Origin: Tetragonia tetragonoides
Lineage: Eukaryota; Streptophyta; Magnoliopsida; Caryophyllales; Aizoaceae
Assembly (NCBI GenBank): GCA_038025085.1
Contig: CM076140.1
Location: 27,870,501-27,934,500 of the forward strand
Length of the DNA stretch: 64,000 nucleotides
Direction of reading: 5' to 3'
In this document: piece by piece, positions 24,869 through 36,937 of the stretch
Position numbering within the stretch: the stretch's first letter is position 1
Layout of the letters: every line of letters starts with the position of its first letter
Position numbers and translations under genes: made by a program
Notes under the pieces: model-generated
Told to the model about the DNA's origin: nothing
The model's database searches: none
The model's input: only the letters and a program-made list of their open reading frames with translations

Positions 24869-27800
24869 GCGTAAATGCATTCGAAAGCTTGAGTTGAAGC
24901 TTATTTGTACTTGTAAACATCCTAGATGTAGTTTCACACTCAAATGAATTCAATCAATGTATTTGGATGCTTTCTCTTAATATACAACACAAAAAAACTC
25001 AAATCTCATTAACCCTACTCGTATGAGTTTTTATAACGCGTAAATGGATTCAAAAGCTTGAGTTGACGCTTGTTTGCACTTTAAAACATTCTTGGTGTAG
25101 TTTCATACTCAAATGAATGCAAACAAAAAATTTGGGTGCTTTATCTTCATATACAACACAAAAGAACTCGATCTCAGTCACCCTAATCGTAAGAGCTTTT
25201 AAAACGCGTAGATGCATTCAAAAGCTTGAGTTGAAGCTTGTTTGTACTTGTAAACATCCGAGGTGTAGTTTCACACTCAAATGAATCCAAACAAAGTATT
25301 TGGATGCTTTCTCTTAATATACAACACAAAAGAACTAAAATCTTTATCACCCTACTCGTATGAGCTTTTAAAAATCGTAAATGAATTCAAAAGTTTGAGT
25401 TGAAGCTTGTTTGTACTTGTAGACATCCTAGGTGTACTTTCACACTCAAATGAATCCAAACAAAGTATTTGGATGCTTTCTCTTAATATACAACACAAAA
25501 GAACTCATGTCTCTTTCACCCTACTCGTATGAGCTTTTAAAACGCGTAAATGCATTCAAAAGCTTGAGTTGAAGCTAGTTTGTACTTGTAAACATCCAAG
25601 GTGTAGTTTCACACTCAGATAAATCCAAACAAAGTATTTGGATGCTTTCTCTTAATATAAAACACAAAAGAACTCAAATCTCTTTCACCCTACTCGTATG
25701 AGCTTTTAAAACGCGTAAATGCATTCAAAAGCTTGAGTTGAAGCTTGTTTGCACTTTAAAACATTCTTGGTGTAGTTTCATACTCAAATAAGTTTAAACA
25801 AAACAATTGGGTGCTTTCTCTTAATATACAACACAAAAGAACACAATCTCTATCACCCTACTCGTATGAGCTTTTAAAACGCGTAAATGCATTCAAAAGC
25901 TTGAGTTGAAGCTTGTTTGTACTTGTAAACATCCGAGGTGTAGTTTCACACTCAAATGAATCCAAACAAAGTATTTGGGTGCTTTCTCTTAATATACAAC
26001 ACAAAAGAACTCAAATCTCATTCACCCTACTCGTATGAGCTTTTAAAACGCGTAAATGCATTCAAAAGCTTGAGTTGAAGCTAGTTTGTACTTGTAAACA
26101 TCCAAGGTGTAGTTTCACACTCAGATAAATCCAAACAAAGTATTTGGATGCTTTCTCTTAATATACAACACAAAAGAACTCAAATCTCATTCACCCTACT
26201 CGTATGAGCTTTTAAAACGCGTAAATGCATTCAAAAGCTTGAGTTGAAGCTTGTTTGTACTTGTAAACATCCGAGGTGTAGTTTCACACTCAAATGAATC
26301 CAAACAAAGTATTTGGATGCTTTCTCTTAATATACAACACAAAAGAACTCAAATCTCATTCACCCTATTCGTATGAGCTTTTAAAACCCGTAAATGCATT
26401 CAAAAGCTTGAGTTGAAGCTTATTTGTACTTGTAAACATCCAAGGTGTAGTTTCAGACTCAAATGAATCCATACAAAGTATTTGGATGCTTTCTCTTAAT
26501 ATACAACACAAAAGAACTCAGATCTCTTTCACCCTACTCGTATGAGCTTTTAACACGCGTAAATGCATTCGAAAGCTTGAGTTGAAGCTTGTTTGTACTT
26601 GTAAACATCCAAGGTGTAGTTTCACACTCAGATAAATCCAAACAAAGTATTTGGATGCTTTCTCTTAATATACAACACAAAAGAACTCAAATCTCTTTCA
26701 CCCTACTCGTATGAGCATTAAAACTGCTAAAATGCATTCAAAAGCTTGAGTTGAAGCTTGTTTGTACTTGTAAACATCCGAGGTGTAGTTTCACACTCAA
26801 ATGAATCCAAACAAAGTATTTGGATGCTTTCTCTTAATATACAACACAAAAGAACTAAAATCTTTATCACCCTACTCGTATGAGCTTTTAAAAATCGTAA
26901 ATGAATTCAAAAGTTTGAGTTGAAGCTTGTTTGTACTTGTAGACATCCTAGGTGTACTTTCACACTCAAATGAATCCAAACAAAGTACTTGGATGCTTTT
27001 TCTTAATATACAACACAAAAGAACTCATATCTCTTTCACCCTACTCGTATGAGCTTTTAAAACGCGTAAATGCATTCAAAAGCTTGAGTTGAAGCTAGTT
27101 TGTACTTGTAAACATCCAAGGTGTAGTTTCACACTCAGATAAATCCAAACAAAGTATTTGGATGCTTTCTCTTAATATACACCACAAAAGAACTCAAATC
27201 TCTTTCACCCTACTCGTATGAGCTTTTAAAACGCGTAAATGCATTCAAAAGCTTGAGTTGAAGCTTGTTTGCACTTTAAAACATTCTTGGTGTAGTTTCA
27301 TACTCAAATGAGTGCAAACAAAACAATTGGGTGCTTTCTCTTAATATACAACACAAAAGAACACAATCTCTGTCACCCTACTCGTATGAGCTTTTAAAAC
27401 GCGTAAATGCATACAAAAGCTTGAGTTGAAGCTTGTTTGTACTTGTAAACATCCGAGGTGTAGTTTCACACTCAAATACTTTTGTGTGCTTTTGCGTACT
27501 TGTAAGCTTGAGTTGAAGCTTATTTGCACATTTGGGTGCTTTATCTTGATATACAACACAAAAGAACTCGATCCCTATCACCCTAGTCGTAACTGCTTTT
27601 AAAACGCGTAGATGCATTCTAAATCTTGAGTTGAAGCTTGTTTGTGCTTGTAAACATCCTAGGTGTAGTTTCACACTCAAATGAATGCAAACAAATATTT
27701 GGATGCTTTATCTTAATATACAACACAAAAGAACTCAAATCACTTTCACCCTAGTCGTAAGCGCTGTTACAACGCGTAAATGCATTGAAAAGTTTGAGTT

Positions 27801-29110
27801 GAAGGTTGTTTGTGTACTTGTAAACATCCTAGGTGTAGTTTCACACTCAAATGAATCCAAACAAAGTATTTGGATGCTTTCTCTTAATATACAAAACAAA
27901 AGAACTCAAATCTCTTTCACCCTACTCGTATGAGCTTTTAAAACGCGTAAATGCATTCAAAAGCTTGAGTTGAAGCTTGTTTGCCCTTTAAAACATTCTT
28001 GGTGTAGTTTCATACTCAAATGAGTGCAAACAAAACAATTGGGTGCTTTCTCTTAATATACAACACAAAAGAACACAATCTCTGTCACCCTACTCGTATG
28101 AGCATTTAAAATGCGTAAATGCATTCAAAAGCTTGAGTTGAAGCTTGTTTGTACTTGTAAACATCCGAGGTGTAGTTTCACACTCAAATGAATCCAAACA
28201 AAGTATTTGGATGCTTTCTCTTAATATACAACACAAAAGAACTCAAATCTCATTCACCCTACTCGTATGAGCTTTTAAAACGCGTAAATGCATTCAAAAG
28301 CTTGAGTTGAAGCTTGTTTGTACTTGTAAACATCCGAGGTGTAGTTTCACACTCAAATGAATCCAAACAAAGTATTTGGATGCTTTCTCTTAATATACAA
28401 CACAAAAGAACTCAAATCTCATTCACCCTATTCGTATGAGCTTTTAAAACCCGTAAATGCATTCAAAAGCTTGAGTTGAAGCTTATTTGTACTTGTAAAC
28501 ATCCAAGGTGTAGTTTCAGACTCAAATGAATCCATACAAAGTATTTGGATGCTTTCTCTTAATATACAACACAAAAGAACTTAGATCTCTTTCACCCTAC
28601 TCGTATGAGCTTTTAACACGCGTAAATGCATTCGAAAGCTTGAGTTGAAGCTTGTTTGTACTTGTAAACATCCAAGGTGTAGTTTCACACTCAGATAAAT
28701 CCAAACAAAGTATTTGGATGCTTTCTCTTAATATACAACACAAAAGAACTCAAATCTCTTTCACCCTACTCGTATGAGCATTAAAACTGCTAAAATGCAT
28801 TCAAAAGCTTGAGTTGAAGCTTGTTTGTACTTGTAAACATCCGAGGTGTAGTTTCACACTCAAATGAATCCAAACAAAGTATTTGGATGCTTTCTCTTAA
28901 TATACAACACAAAAGAACTAAAATCTTTATCACCCTACTCGTATGAGCTTTTAAAAATCGTAAATGAATTCAAAAGTTTGAGTTGAAGCTTGTTTGTACT
29001 TGTAGACATCCTAGGTGTACTTTCACACTCAAATGAATCCAAACAAAGTATTTGGATGCTTTCTCTTAATATACAACACAAAAGAACTCATGTCTCTTTC
29101 ACCCTACTCG
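24869..29110 (-). repeat. Long HOR unit 4 (partial, about 4.24 kb)
   Basis: Matches unit 3 at +4,428 until about 29110. There unit 3 has TTAAAAATCGTAAATG and this copy has TTAAAACGCGTAAATG, continuing as a 1,520-type block. It carries AAAACCCG near 28445 where copies 1-3 have AAAAACCCG, and AACTTAGATC near 28579. This is the right end of the homogenised long-HOR array. Confidence 0.85.
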
Positions 29111-30320
29111 TATGAGCTTTTAAAACGCGTAAATGCATTCAAAAGCTTGAGTTGAAGCTAGTTTGTACTTGTAAACATCCAAGGTGTAGTTTCACACTCA
29201 GATAAATCCAAACAAAGTATTTGGATGCTTTCTCTTAATATACAACACAAAAGAACTCAAATCTCTTTCACCCTACTCGTATGAGCTTTTAAAACGCGTA
29301 AATGTATTCAAAAGCTTGAGTTGAAGCTTGTTTGCACTTTGAAACATTCTTGGTGTAGTTTCATACTCAAATAAGTTTAAACAAAACAATTGGGTGCTTT
29401 CTCTTAATATACAACACAAAAGAACACAATCTCTATCACCCTACTCGTATGAGCTTTTAAAACGCGTAAATGCATTCAAAAGCTTGAGTTGAAGCTTGTT
29501 TGTACTTGTAAACATCCGAGGTGTAGTTTCACACTCAAATGAATCCAAACAAAGTATTTGGATGCTTTCTCTTAATATACAACACAAAAGAACTCAAATC
29601 TCATTCACCCTACTCGTATGAGCTTTTAAAACGCGTAAATGCATTCAAAAGCTTGAGTTGAAGCTAGTTTGTACTTGTAAACATCCAAGGTGTAGTTTCA
29701 CACTCAGATAAATCCAAACAAATTATTTGGATGCTTTCTCTTAATATACAACACAAAAGAACTCAAATCTCATTCACCCTACTCGTATGAGCTTTTAAAA
29801 CGCGTAAATGCATTCAAAAGCTTGAGTTGAAGCTTGTTTGTACTTGTAAACATCCGAGGTGTAGTTTCACACTCAAATGATTCCAAACATAGTATTTGGA
29901 TGCTTTCTCTTAATATACAACACAAAAGAACTCAAATCTCATTCACCCTATTCGTATGAGCTTTTAAAACCCGTAAATGCATTCAAAAGCTTGAGTTGAA
30001 GCTTATTTGTAGTTGTAAACATCCAAGGTGTAGTTTCAGACTCAAATGAATCCATACAAAGTATTTGGATGCTTTCTCTTAATATACAACACAAAAGAAC
30101 TCAGATCTCTTTCACCCTACTCGTATGAGCTTTTAACACTCGTAAATGCATTCGAAAGCTTGAGTTGAAGCTTGTTTGTACTTGTAAACATCCAAGGTGT
30201 AGTTTCACACTCAGATAAATCCAAACAAAGTATTTGGATGCTTTCTCTTAATATACAACACAAAAGAACTCAAATCTCTTTCACCCTACTCGTATGAGCA
30301 TTAAAACTGCTAAAATGCAT

Positions 30321-33300
30321 TGAAAAGCTTGAGTTGAAGCTTATTTGTACTTGTAAACATCCAAGGTGTAGTTTCACACTCAAATGAATCCAAACAAAGT
30401 ATTTGGATGCTTTCTCTTAATATACAACACAAAAGAACTCAAATCTCATTCACCCTACTCGTATAAGCTTTTAAAACGCGTAAACGCATTCAAAAGTTTG
30501 AGTTGAAGCTTGTTTGTACTTGTAAACATCCGAGGTGTAGTTTTACACTCAAATGAATCCAATTAAAGTATTTGGATGCTTTCTCTTAATATACAACACA
30601 AAAGAACTCATATCTCTGTCACCCTACTCGTATGACCTTTTAAAACCCGTAAATGCATTCAAAAGCTTGAGTTGAAGCTTATTTGTGCTTGTAAACATCC
30701 AAGGTGTAGTTTCAGACTCAAATGAATCCAAACAAAGTATTTGGATGCTTTCTCTTAATGTACAACACAAAAGAACTCAAATCTCTTTCACCCTCCTCGT
30801 ATGAGCTTTTAACACGCGTAAATGCATTCAAAAGCTTGAGTTGAAGCTTGTTTGTACTTGTAAACATCCTAGATGTAGTTTCACACTCAAATGAATCCAA
30901 TCAATGTATTTGGATGCTTTCTCTTAATATACAACACAAAAAAACTCAAATCTCTTTCACCCTACTCGTATGAGCTTTTAAAACGCGTAAATGCATTCAA
31001 AAGCTTGAGTTGAAGCTTGTTTGCACTTTAAAACATTCTTGGTGTAGTTTCATACTCAAATGAATGCAAACAAAACATTTGGGTGCTTTCTATTAATATA
31101 CAACAGAAAAGAACTCAATCTCTATCACCCTAGTCGTTAGAGCTGTTACAACGCGTAAATGCATTCAAAAGTTTGAGTTGAAGCTTGTTTGTACTTGTAA
31201 ACAACCTAGGTGTAATTTCACACTCAAATGAATCTAAACAAAGTATTTGGATGCTTTCTCTGAATATACAACACAAAAGAACTCAAATCTCTTTCACCCT
31301 ACTCGTATGAGCTTCTAAAACGCGTAAATGCATTCAAAAGCTTGAGTTGAAGCTTGTTTGTACTTGTAAATTTCCTAGGTGTAGTTTCACACTCAAATGA
31401 ATCCAAACAAAGTATTTGGATGCTTTCTCTTAATATACAACACAAAAGAACTCATATCTCTTTCACCCTACTCGTATGAGCTTTTAAAACGCGTAAATGC
31501 ATTCAAAAGCTTGAGTTGAAGCTAGTTTGTACTTGTAAACATCCAAGGTGTAGTTTCACACTCAGATAAATCCAAACAAAGTTTTTGGATGCTTTCTCTT
31601 AATATACACCACAAAAGAACTCAAATCTCTTTCACCCTACTCGTATGAGCTTTTAAAACGCGTAAATGCATTCAAAAGCTTGAGTTGAAGCTTGTTTGCA
31701 CTTTAAAACATTCTTGGTGTAGTTTCATACTCAAATGAGTTTAAACAAAACAATTGGGTGCTTTATCTTAATATACAACACAAAAGAACACAATCTCTAT
31801 CACCCTACTCGTATGGGCTTTTAAAACGCGTAAATGCATTCAAAAGCTTGAGTTGAAGCTTGTTTGTACTTGTAAACATCCGAGGTGTAGTTTCACACTC
31901 AAATGAATCCAAACAAAGTATTTGGATGCTTTCTCTTAATATACAACACAAAAGAACTTAAATCTCATTCACCCTACTCGTATGAGCTTTTAAAACGCGT
32001 AAATGCATTCAAAAGATTGAGTTGAAGCTAGTTTGTACTTGTAAACATCCAAGGTGTAGTTTCACACTCAGATAAATCCAAACAAAGTATTTGGATGCTT
32101 TCTCTTAATATACAACATAAAAGGACTCAAATCTCATTCACCCTACTCATATGAGCTTTTAAAACCCGTAAATGCATTCAAAAGCTTGAGTTGAAGCTTG
32201 TTTTCACTTTAAAACATTCTTGGTGAACTTTCATACTCAAATGAATGCAAACAAAACATTTGGGTGCTTTATCTTGTTATACAACACAAAAGAACTCGAT
32301 CTCTATCACCCTAGTCGTAACTGCTTTTAAAACGCGTAGATGCATTCAAAAGCATGAGTTGAAGCTTGTTTGGATGATTTCTCTTAATATACAACACAAA
32401 AGAACTCAAATCTTTATCACCCTACTCGTATGAGCTTTTAAAAAGCGTAAATGCATTCAAAAGTTTGAGTTGAAGCTTGTTTGTACTTGTAGACATCCTA
32501 GGTGTACTTTCACACTCAAATGAATCCAAACAAAGTATTTGGATGCTTTCTTTTAATATACAGCACAAAATAACTCAAATCTCTTTCACCCTATTCTTAT
32601 AAGCTTTTAAAACGCGTAAATGCATTCAAAAGCTTGTGTTGAAGCTAGTTTGTACTTGTAAACATCCAAGGTGTAGTTTCACACTCAGATAAATCCAAAC
32701 AAAGTATTTGGATGCTTTCTCTTAATATACAACACAAAAGAACTCAAATCTCATTCACCCTACTCATATGAGCTTTTAAAACCCGTAAATGCATTCAAAA
32801 GCTTGAGTTGAAGCTTATTTGTACTTGTAAACATCCAAGGTGTAGTTTCACACTCAAATGAATCCAAACAAAGTATTTGGATGCTTTCTCTTAATATACA
32901 ACACAAAAGAACTCAAATCTCATTCACCCTACTCGTATGAGCTTTTAAAACGCGTAAATGCATTCAAAAGCTTGAGTTGAAGCTTGTTTGTACTTGTAAA
33001 CATCCGAGGTGTAGTTTCACACTCAAATGAATCCAAACAAAGTACTTGGATGCTTTCTCTTAATATACAACACAAAAGAACTCATATCTCTTTCACCCTA
33101 CTCGTATGAGCTTTTAAAACGCGTAAATGCATTCAAAAGCTTGAGTTGAAGCTAGTTTGTACTTGTAGACATCCTAGGTGTACTTTCACACTCAAATGAA
33201 TCCAAACAAAGTATTTGGATGCTTTCTTTTAATATACAGCACAAAATAACTCAAATCTCTTTTACCCTATTCTTATAAGCTTTTAAAACGCGTAAATGCA

Positions 33301-36112
33301 TTCAAAAGCTTGAGTTGAAGCTAGTTTGTACTTGTAAACATCCAAGGTGTAGTTTCACACTCAGATAAATCCAAACAAAGTATTTGGATGCTTTCTCTTA
33401 ATATACAACACAAAAGAACTCAAATCTCTTTCACCCTACTCGTATGAGCATTAAAACTGCTAAAATGCATTCAAAAGCTTGAGTTGAAGCTTGTTTGTAC
33501 TTGTAAACATCCGAGGTGTAGTTTCACACTCAAACTAATCCAAACAAAGTATTTGGATGCTTTCTCTTAATATACGACACAAAAGAACTCAAATCTCATT
33601 CACCCTATTCATATGAGCTTTTAAAACCCGTAAATGCATTCAAAAGCTTGAGTTGAAGCTTATTTGTACTTGTAAACATCCAAGGTGTAGTTTCACCCTC
33701 AAATGAATCCAAACAAAGTATTTGGATGCTTTCTCTTAATATACAACACAAAAGAACTCAAATCTCATTCACCCTACTCGTATAAGCTTTTAAAACGCGT
33801 AAACGCATTCAAAAGTTTGAGTTGAAGCTTGTTTGTACTTGTAAACATCTGAGGTGTAGTTTTACACTCAAATGAATCCAATTAAAGTATTTGGATGCTT
33901 TCTCTTAATATACAACACAAAAGAACTCATATCTCTGTCACCCTACTCGTATGAGCTTTTAAAACTCGTAAATGCATTCAAAAGCTTGAGTTGAAGCTTG
34001 TTTGTACTTGTAAACATCCGAGGTGTAGTTTCACACTCAAATGAATCCAAAAAAAGTATTTGGATGCTTTCTCTTAATATACAACACAAAAGAACTCAAA
34101 TCTCATTCACCCTACTCGTATGAGCTTTTTTAAAACGCGTAAATGCATTCAAAAGCTTGAATTGAAGCTTGTTTGTACTTGTAAACATCCGAGGTGTAGT
34201 TTCACACTCAAATGAATCCAAACAAAGTATTTGGATGCTTTCTCTTAATATACAACACAAAAGAACTCAAATCTCATTCACCATACACGTATGACCTTTT
34301 AAAACCCGTAAATGCATTCAAAAGCTTGAGTTGAAGCTTATTTGTGCTTGTAAACATCCAAGGTGTAGTTTTAGACTCAAATGAATCCAAACAAAGTATT
34401 TGGATGCTTTCTCTTAATGTACAACACAAAAGAACTCAAATCTCTTTCACCCTACTCGTATGAGCTTTTAACACGCGTAAATGCATTCAAAAGCTTGAGT
34501 TGAAGCTTGTTTGTACTTGTAAACATCCTAGATGTAGTTTCACACTCAAATGAATCCAATCAATGTATTTGGATGCTTTCTCTTAATATACAACACAAAA
34601 AAACTCAAATCTCTTTCACCCTACTCGTATGAGCTTTTAAAACGCGTAAATGCATTCAAAAGCTTGAGTTGAAGCTTGTTTGCACTTTAAAACATTCTTG
34701 GTGTAGTTTCATACTCAAATGAATGCAAACAAAACATTTGGGTGCTTTCTATTAATATACAACAGAAAAGAACTCAATCTCTATCACCCTAGTCGTTAGA
34801 GCTGTTACAACGCGTAAATGCATTCAAAAGTTTGAGTTGAAGCTTGTTTGTACTTGTAAACATCCTAGGTGTAATTTCACACTCAAATGAATCTAAACAA
34901 AGTATTTGGATGCTTTCTCTGAATATACAACACAAAAGAACTCAAATCTCTTTCACCCTACTCGTATGAGCTTCTAAAACGCGTAAATGCATTCAAAAGC
35001 TTGAGTTGAAGCTTGTTTGTACTTGTAAATTTCCTAGGTGTAGTTTCACACTCAAATGAATCCAAACAGTATTTGGATGCTTTCTCTTAATATACAACAC
35101 AAAAGAACTCATATCTCTTTCACCCTACTCGTATGAGCTTTTAAAACGCGTAAATGCATTCAAAAGCTTGAGTTGAAGCTAGTTTGTACTTGTAAACATC
35201 CAAGGTGTAGTTTCACACTCAGATAAATCCAAACAAAGTATTTGGATGCTTTCTCTTAATATACACCACAAAAGAACTCAAATCTCTTTCACCCTACTCG
35301 TATGAGCTTTTAAAACGCGTAAATGCATTCAAAAGCTTGAGTTGAAGCTTGTTTGCACTTTAAAACATTCTTGGTGTAGTTTCATACTCAAATGAGTTTA
35401 AACAAAACAATTGGGTGCTTTATCTTAATATACAACACAAAAGAACACAATCTCTATCACCCTACTCGTATGGGCTTTTAAAACGCGTAAATGCATTCAA
35501 AAGCTTGAGTTGAAGCTGAAGCTTGTTTGTACTTGTAAACATCCGAGGTGTAGTTTCACACTCAAATGAATCCAAACAAAGTATTTGGATGCTTTCTCTT
35601 AATATACAACACAAAAGAACTTAAATCTCATTCACCCTACTCGTATGAGCTTTTAAAACGCGTAAATGCATTAAAAAGCTTGTGTTGAAGCTAGTTTGTA
35701 CTTGTAAACATCCAAGGTGTAGTTTCACACTCAGATAAATCCAAACAAAGTATTTGGATGCTTTCTCTTAATATACAACATAAAAGAACTCAAATCTCAT
35801 TCACCCTACTCATATGAGCTTTTAAAACCCGTAAATGCATTCAAAAGCTTGAGTTGAAGCTTGTTTTCACTTTAAAACATTCTTGGTGAACTTTCATACT
35901 CAAATGAATGCAAACAAAACATTTGGGTGCTTTATCTTGTTATACAACACAAAAGAACTCGATCTCTATCACCCTAGTCGTAACTGCTTTTAAAACGCGT
36001 AGATGCATTCAAAAGCATGAGTTGAAGCTTGTTTGTACTTGTAAATATCCTAGGTGTAGTTTCACACTCCAATGAATCCAAACAAAGTATTTGGATGATT
36101 TCTCTTAATATA
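30321..36112 (-). repeat. Duplicated 3.3-3.7-kb satellite block, second copy hit by the retrotransposon
   Basis: About 30321-32390 is matched by about 33640-36112. The offset is 3,319 bases at the left (GTATAAGCTT at 30461 and 33780) and 3,659 bases further right (GGGTGCTTTCTATT at 31081 and 34740). The second copy therefore carries two extra monomers near 33950-34290. Small private changes include a six-base duplication near 35517 and an internal loss near 32370 in the first copy. Related variants occur again at 41933-42500 and 45830-46750. Confidence 0.8.
36108..36112. other. Left target-site duplication ATATA
   Basis: ATATA directly precedes the TGATG end of the 5' LTR and is repeated after the 3' LTR at 41928-41932. 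Removing the element restores the normal satellite CTCTTAATATACAACAC. A five-base duplication is standard for Ty3/gypsy integrases. Confidence 0.93.
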
Positions 36113-36774
36113 TGATGCAGGGGCAAGTACGTTAAAGGACAAGCAAGAAGACGACGAATCAAGAACGTCCAAGAACCCAGTTCTTGAAACGTTAATGCTT
36201 GATCTTGAGCTGCTCATTGCCAAGAGTATAATGCCACGTGAGGTAAAGTGTGAGGTAACTATGTTAGAGTGGCAAGAAGATGACTAGAAGCTGAATAGAA
36301 GAAGCCTTGGGCGCCAAGGAAACTGTTCCAGCGGTTTTGAGCCTTGGGCGCTAGGTAATCAGTTGTTCAGTTCTATTTCGTTTAGTATTCCCTTTATTAG
36401 TTAGAATATGTTTAGGAGAGTAATAATCTGATTGTTATTAGTATTAGAAGTCCATTAGGTATTAGGAAAGATGTTAGTTAGTCCGTTTTACAATTGTAGT
36501 CAGTTTTGTAGTTAGTTTCCTATTCGGACTAGGATTAGGATTCCGAATAGCTTTAGATTTTCTTTGTCTATAAATAGGGGAGAGCTTTGCTATTGTAAAC
36601 TCGTGCTTTGATGATTAATTATTGAATACGTGAGTATTTACCCCTCAAACTGAGTGATTCAGGTTGAAACCCTTACGAGTGATTCGTGAGTTGTTCTTGA
36701 GTGATTCTTGAACAAGATCCCTTTGTGTGATACTATCAAAGGTTAATTTCCGTTTTGTTACTTATTTCACATCA
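36113..36774 (+). repeat. 5' LTR of the CRM-type element
   Basis: 662 bp from TGATGCAGG to TTCACATCA, with TGATG/CATCA as the short terminal inverted repeat. Because the polyprotein ends inside the 3' LTR, this LTR carries a silent copy of the last 57 codons plus stop (36114-36287), with no gag-pol upstream of it. A TATA box lies at 36569. Confidence 0.95.
36569..36576 (+). promoter_or_regulatory. TATA box of the 5' LTR
   Basis: TATAAATA, preceded by TTTGTC and followed by GGGG, sits about 200 bases before the LTR end. It is conserved in the 3' LTR (41722) and solo LTR (2911). Genomic RNA transcription probably starts some 25-35 bases downstream, within the LTR. Confidence 0.75.
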
Positions 36775-36777
36775 ACT

Positions 36778-36789
36778 TGGTATCAGAGC
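36778..36789 (+). other. Primer-binding site (initiator Met tRNA type)
   Basis: TGGTATCAGAGC begins three bases after the 5' LTR end. It matches the standard plant LTR-retrotransposon site complementary to the 3' end of initiator methionine tRNA, used to prime minus-strand DNA synthesis. Confidence 0.93.
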
Positions 36790-36937
36790 TAAAGGTTTGA
36801 GCTTTCTTAAGTTTAAACAACACGGTCCTGAGCATAAACACGACACCATAGCGAGCTTTAGAGAAAGATTCTTGCAAGATCCGCCCTTTGTTCACGAAGA
36901 CAGCCAAGAAACCCCCAAGAAACCAACAACCGAAGCT

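Larger units (their letters stand above)
7591..36112 (-). repeat. 168-bp satellite array, inverted orientation, with nested HORs
   Basis: About 28.5 kb of uninterrupted inverted satellite. A typical monomer carries, in + reading, ACGCGTAAATGCATTC, AAGCTTGAGTTGAAGCTT, GTACTTGTAAACATCC, GTGTAGTTTCACACTC and CTTAATATACAACAC. Class B units dominate; class A units (GCACTTTAAAACATTCTTGG) appear at intervals. The stretch 7591-8545 is diverged and has no clear HOR. Larger periods are listed as separate entries. No gene is present. The block ends at the ATATA duplication (36108-36112) of the retrotransposon. Confidence 0.95.

Noticed and set aside
36755..36937. Polyprotein start upstream of 36938.
   Set aside because: The frame is open from 36755, but that codon is TTG and the stretch includes the LTR end and primer-binding site. 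The first ATG is at 36938.
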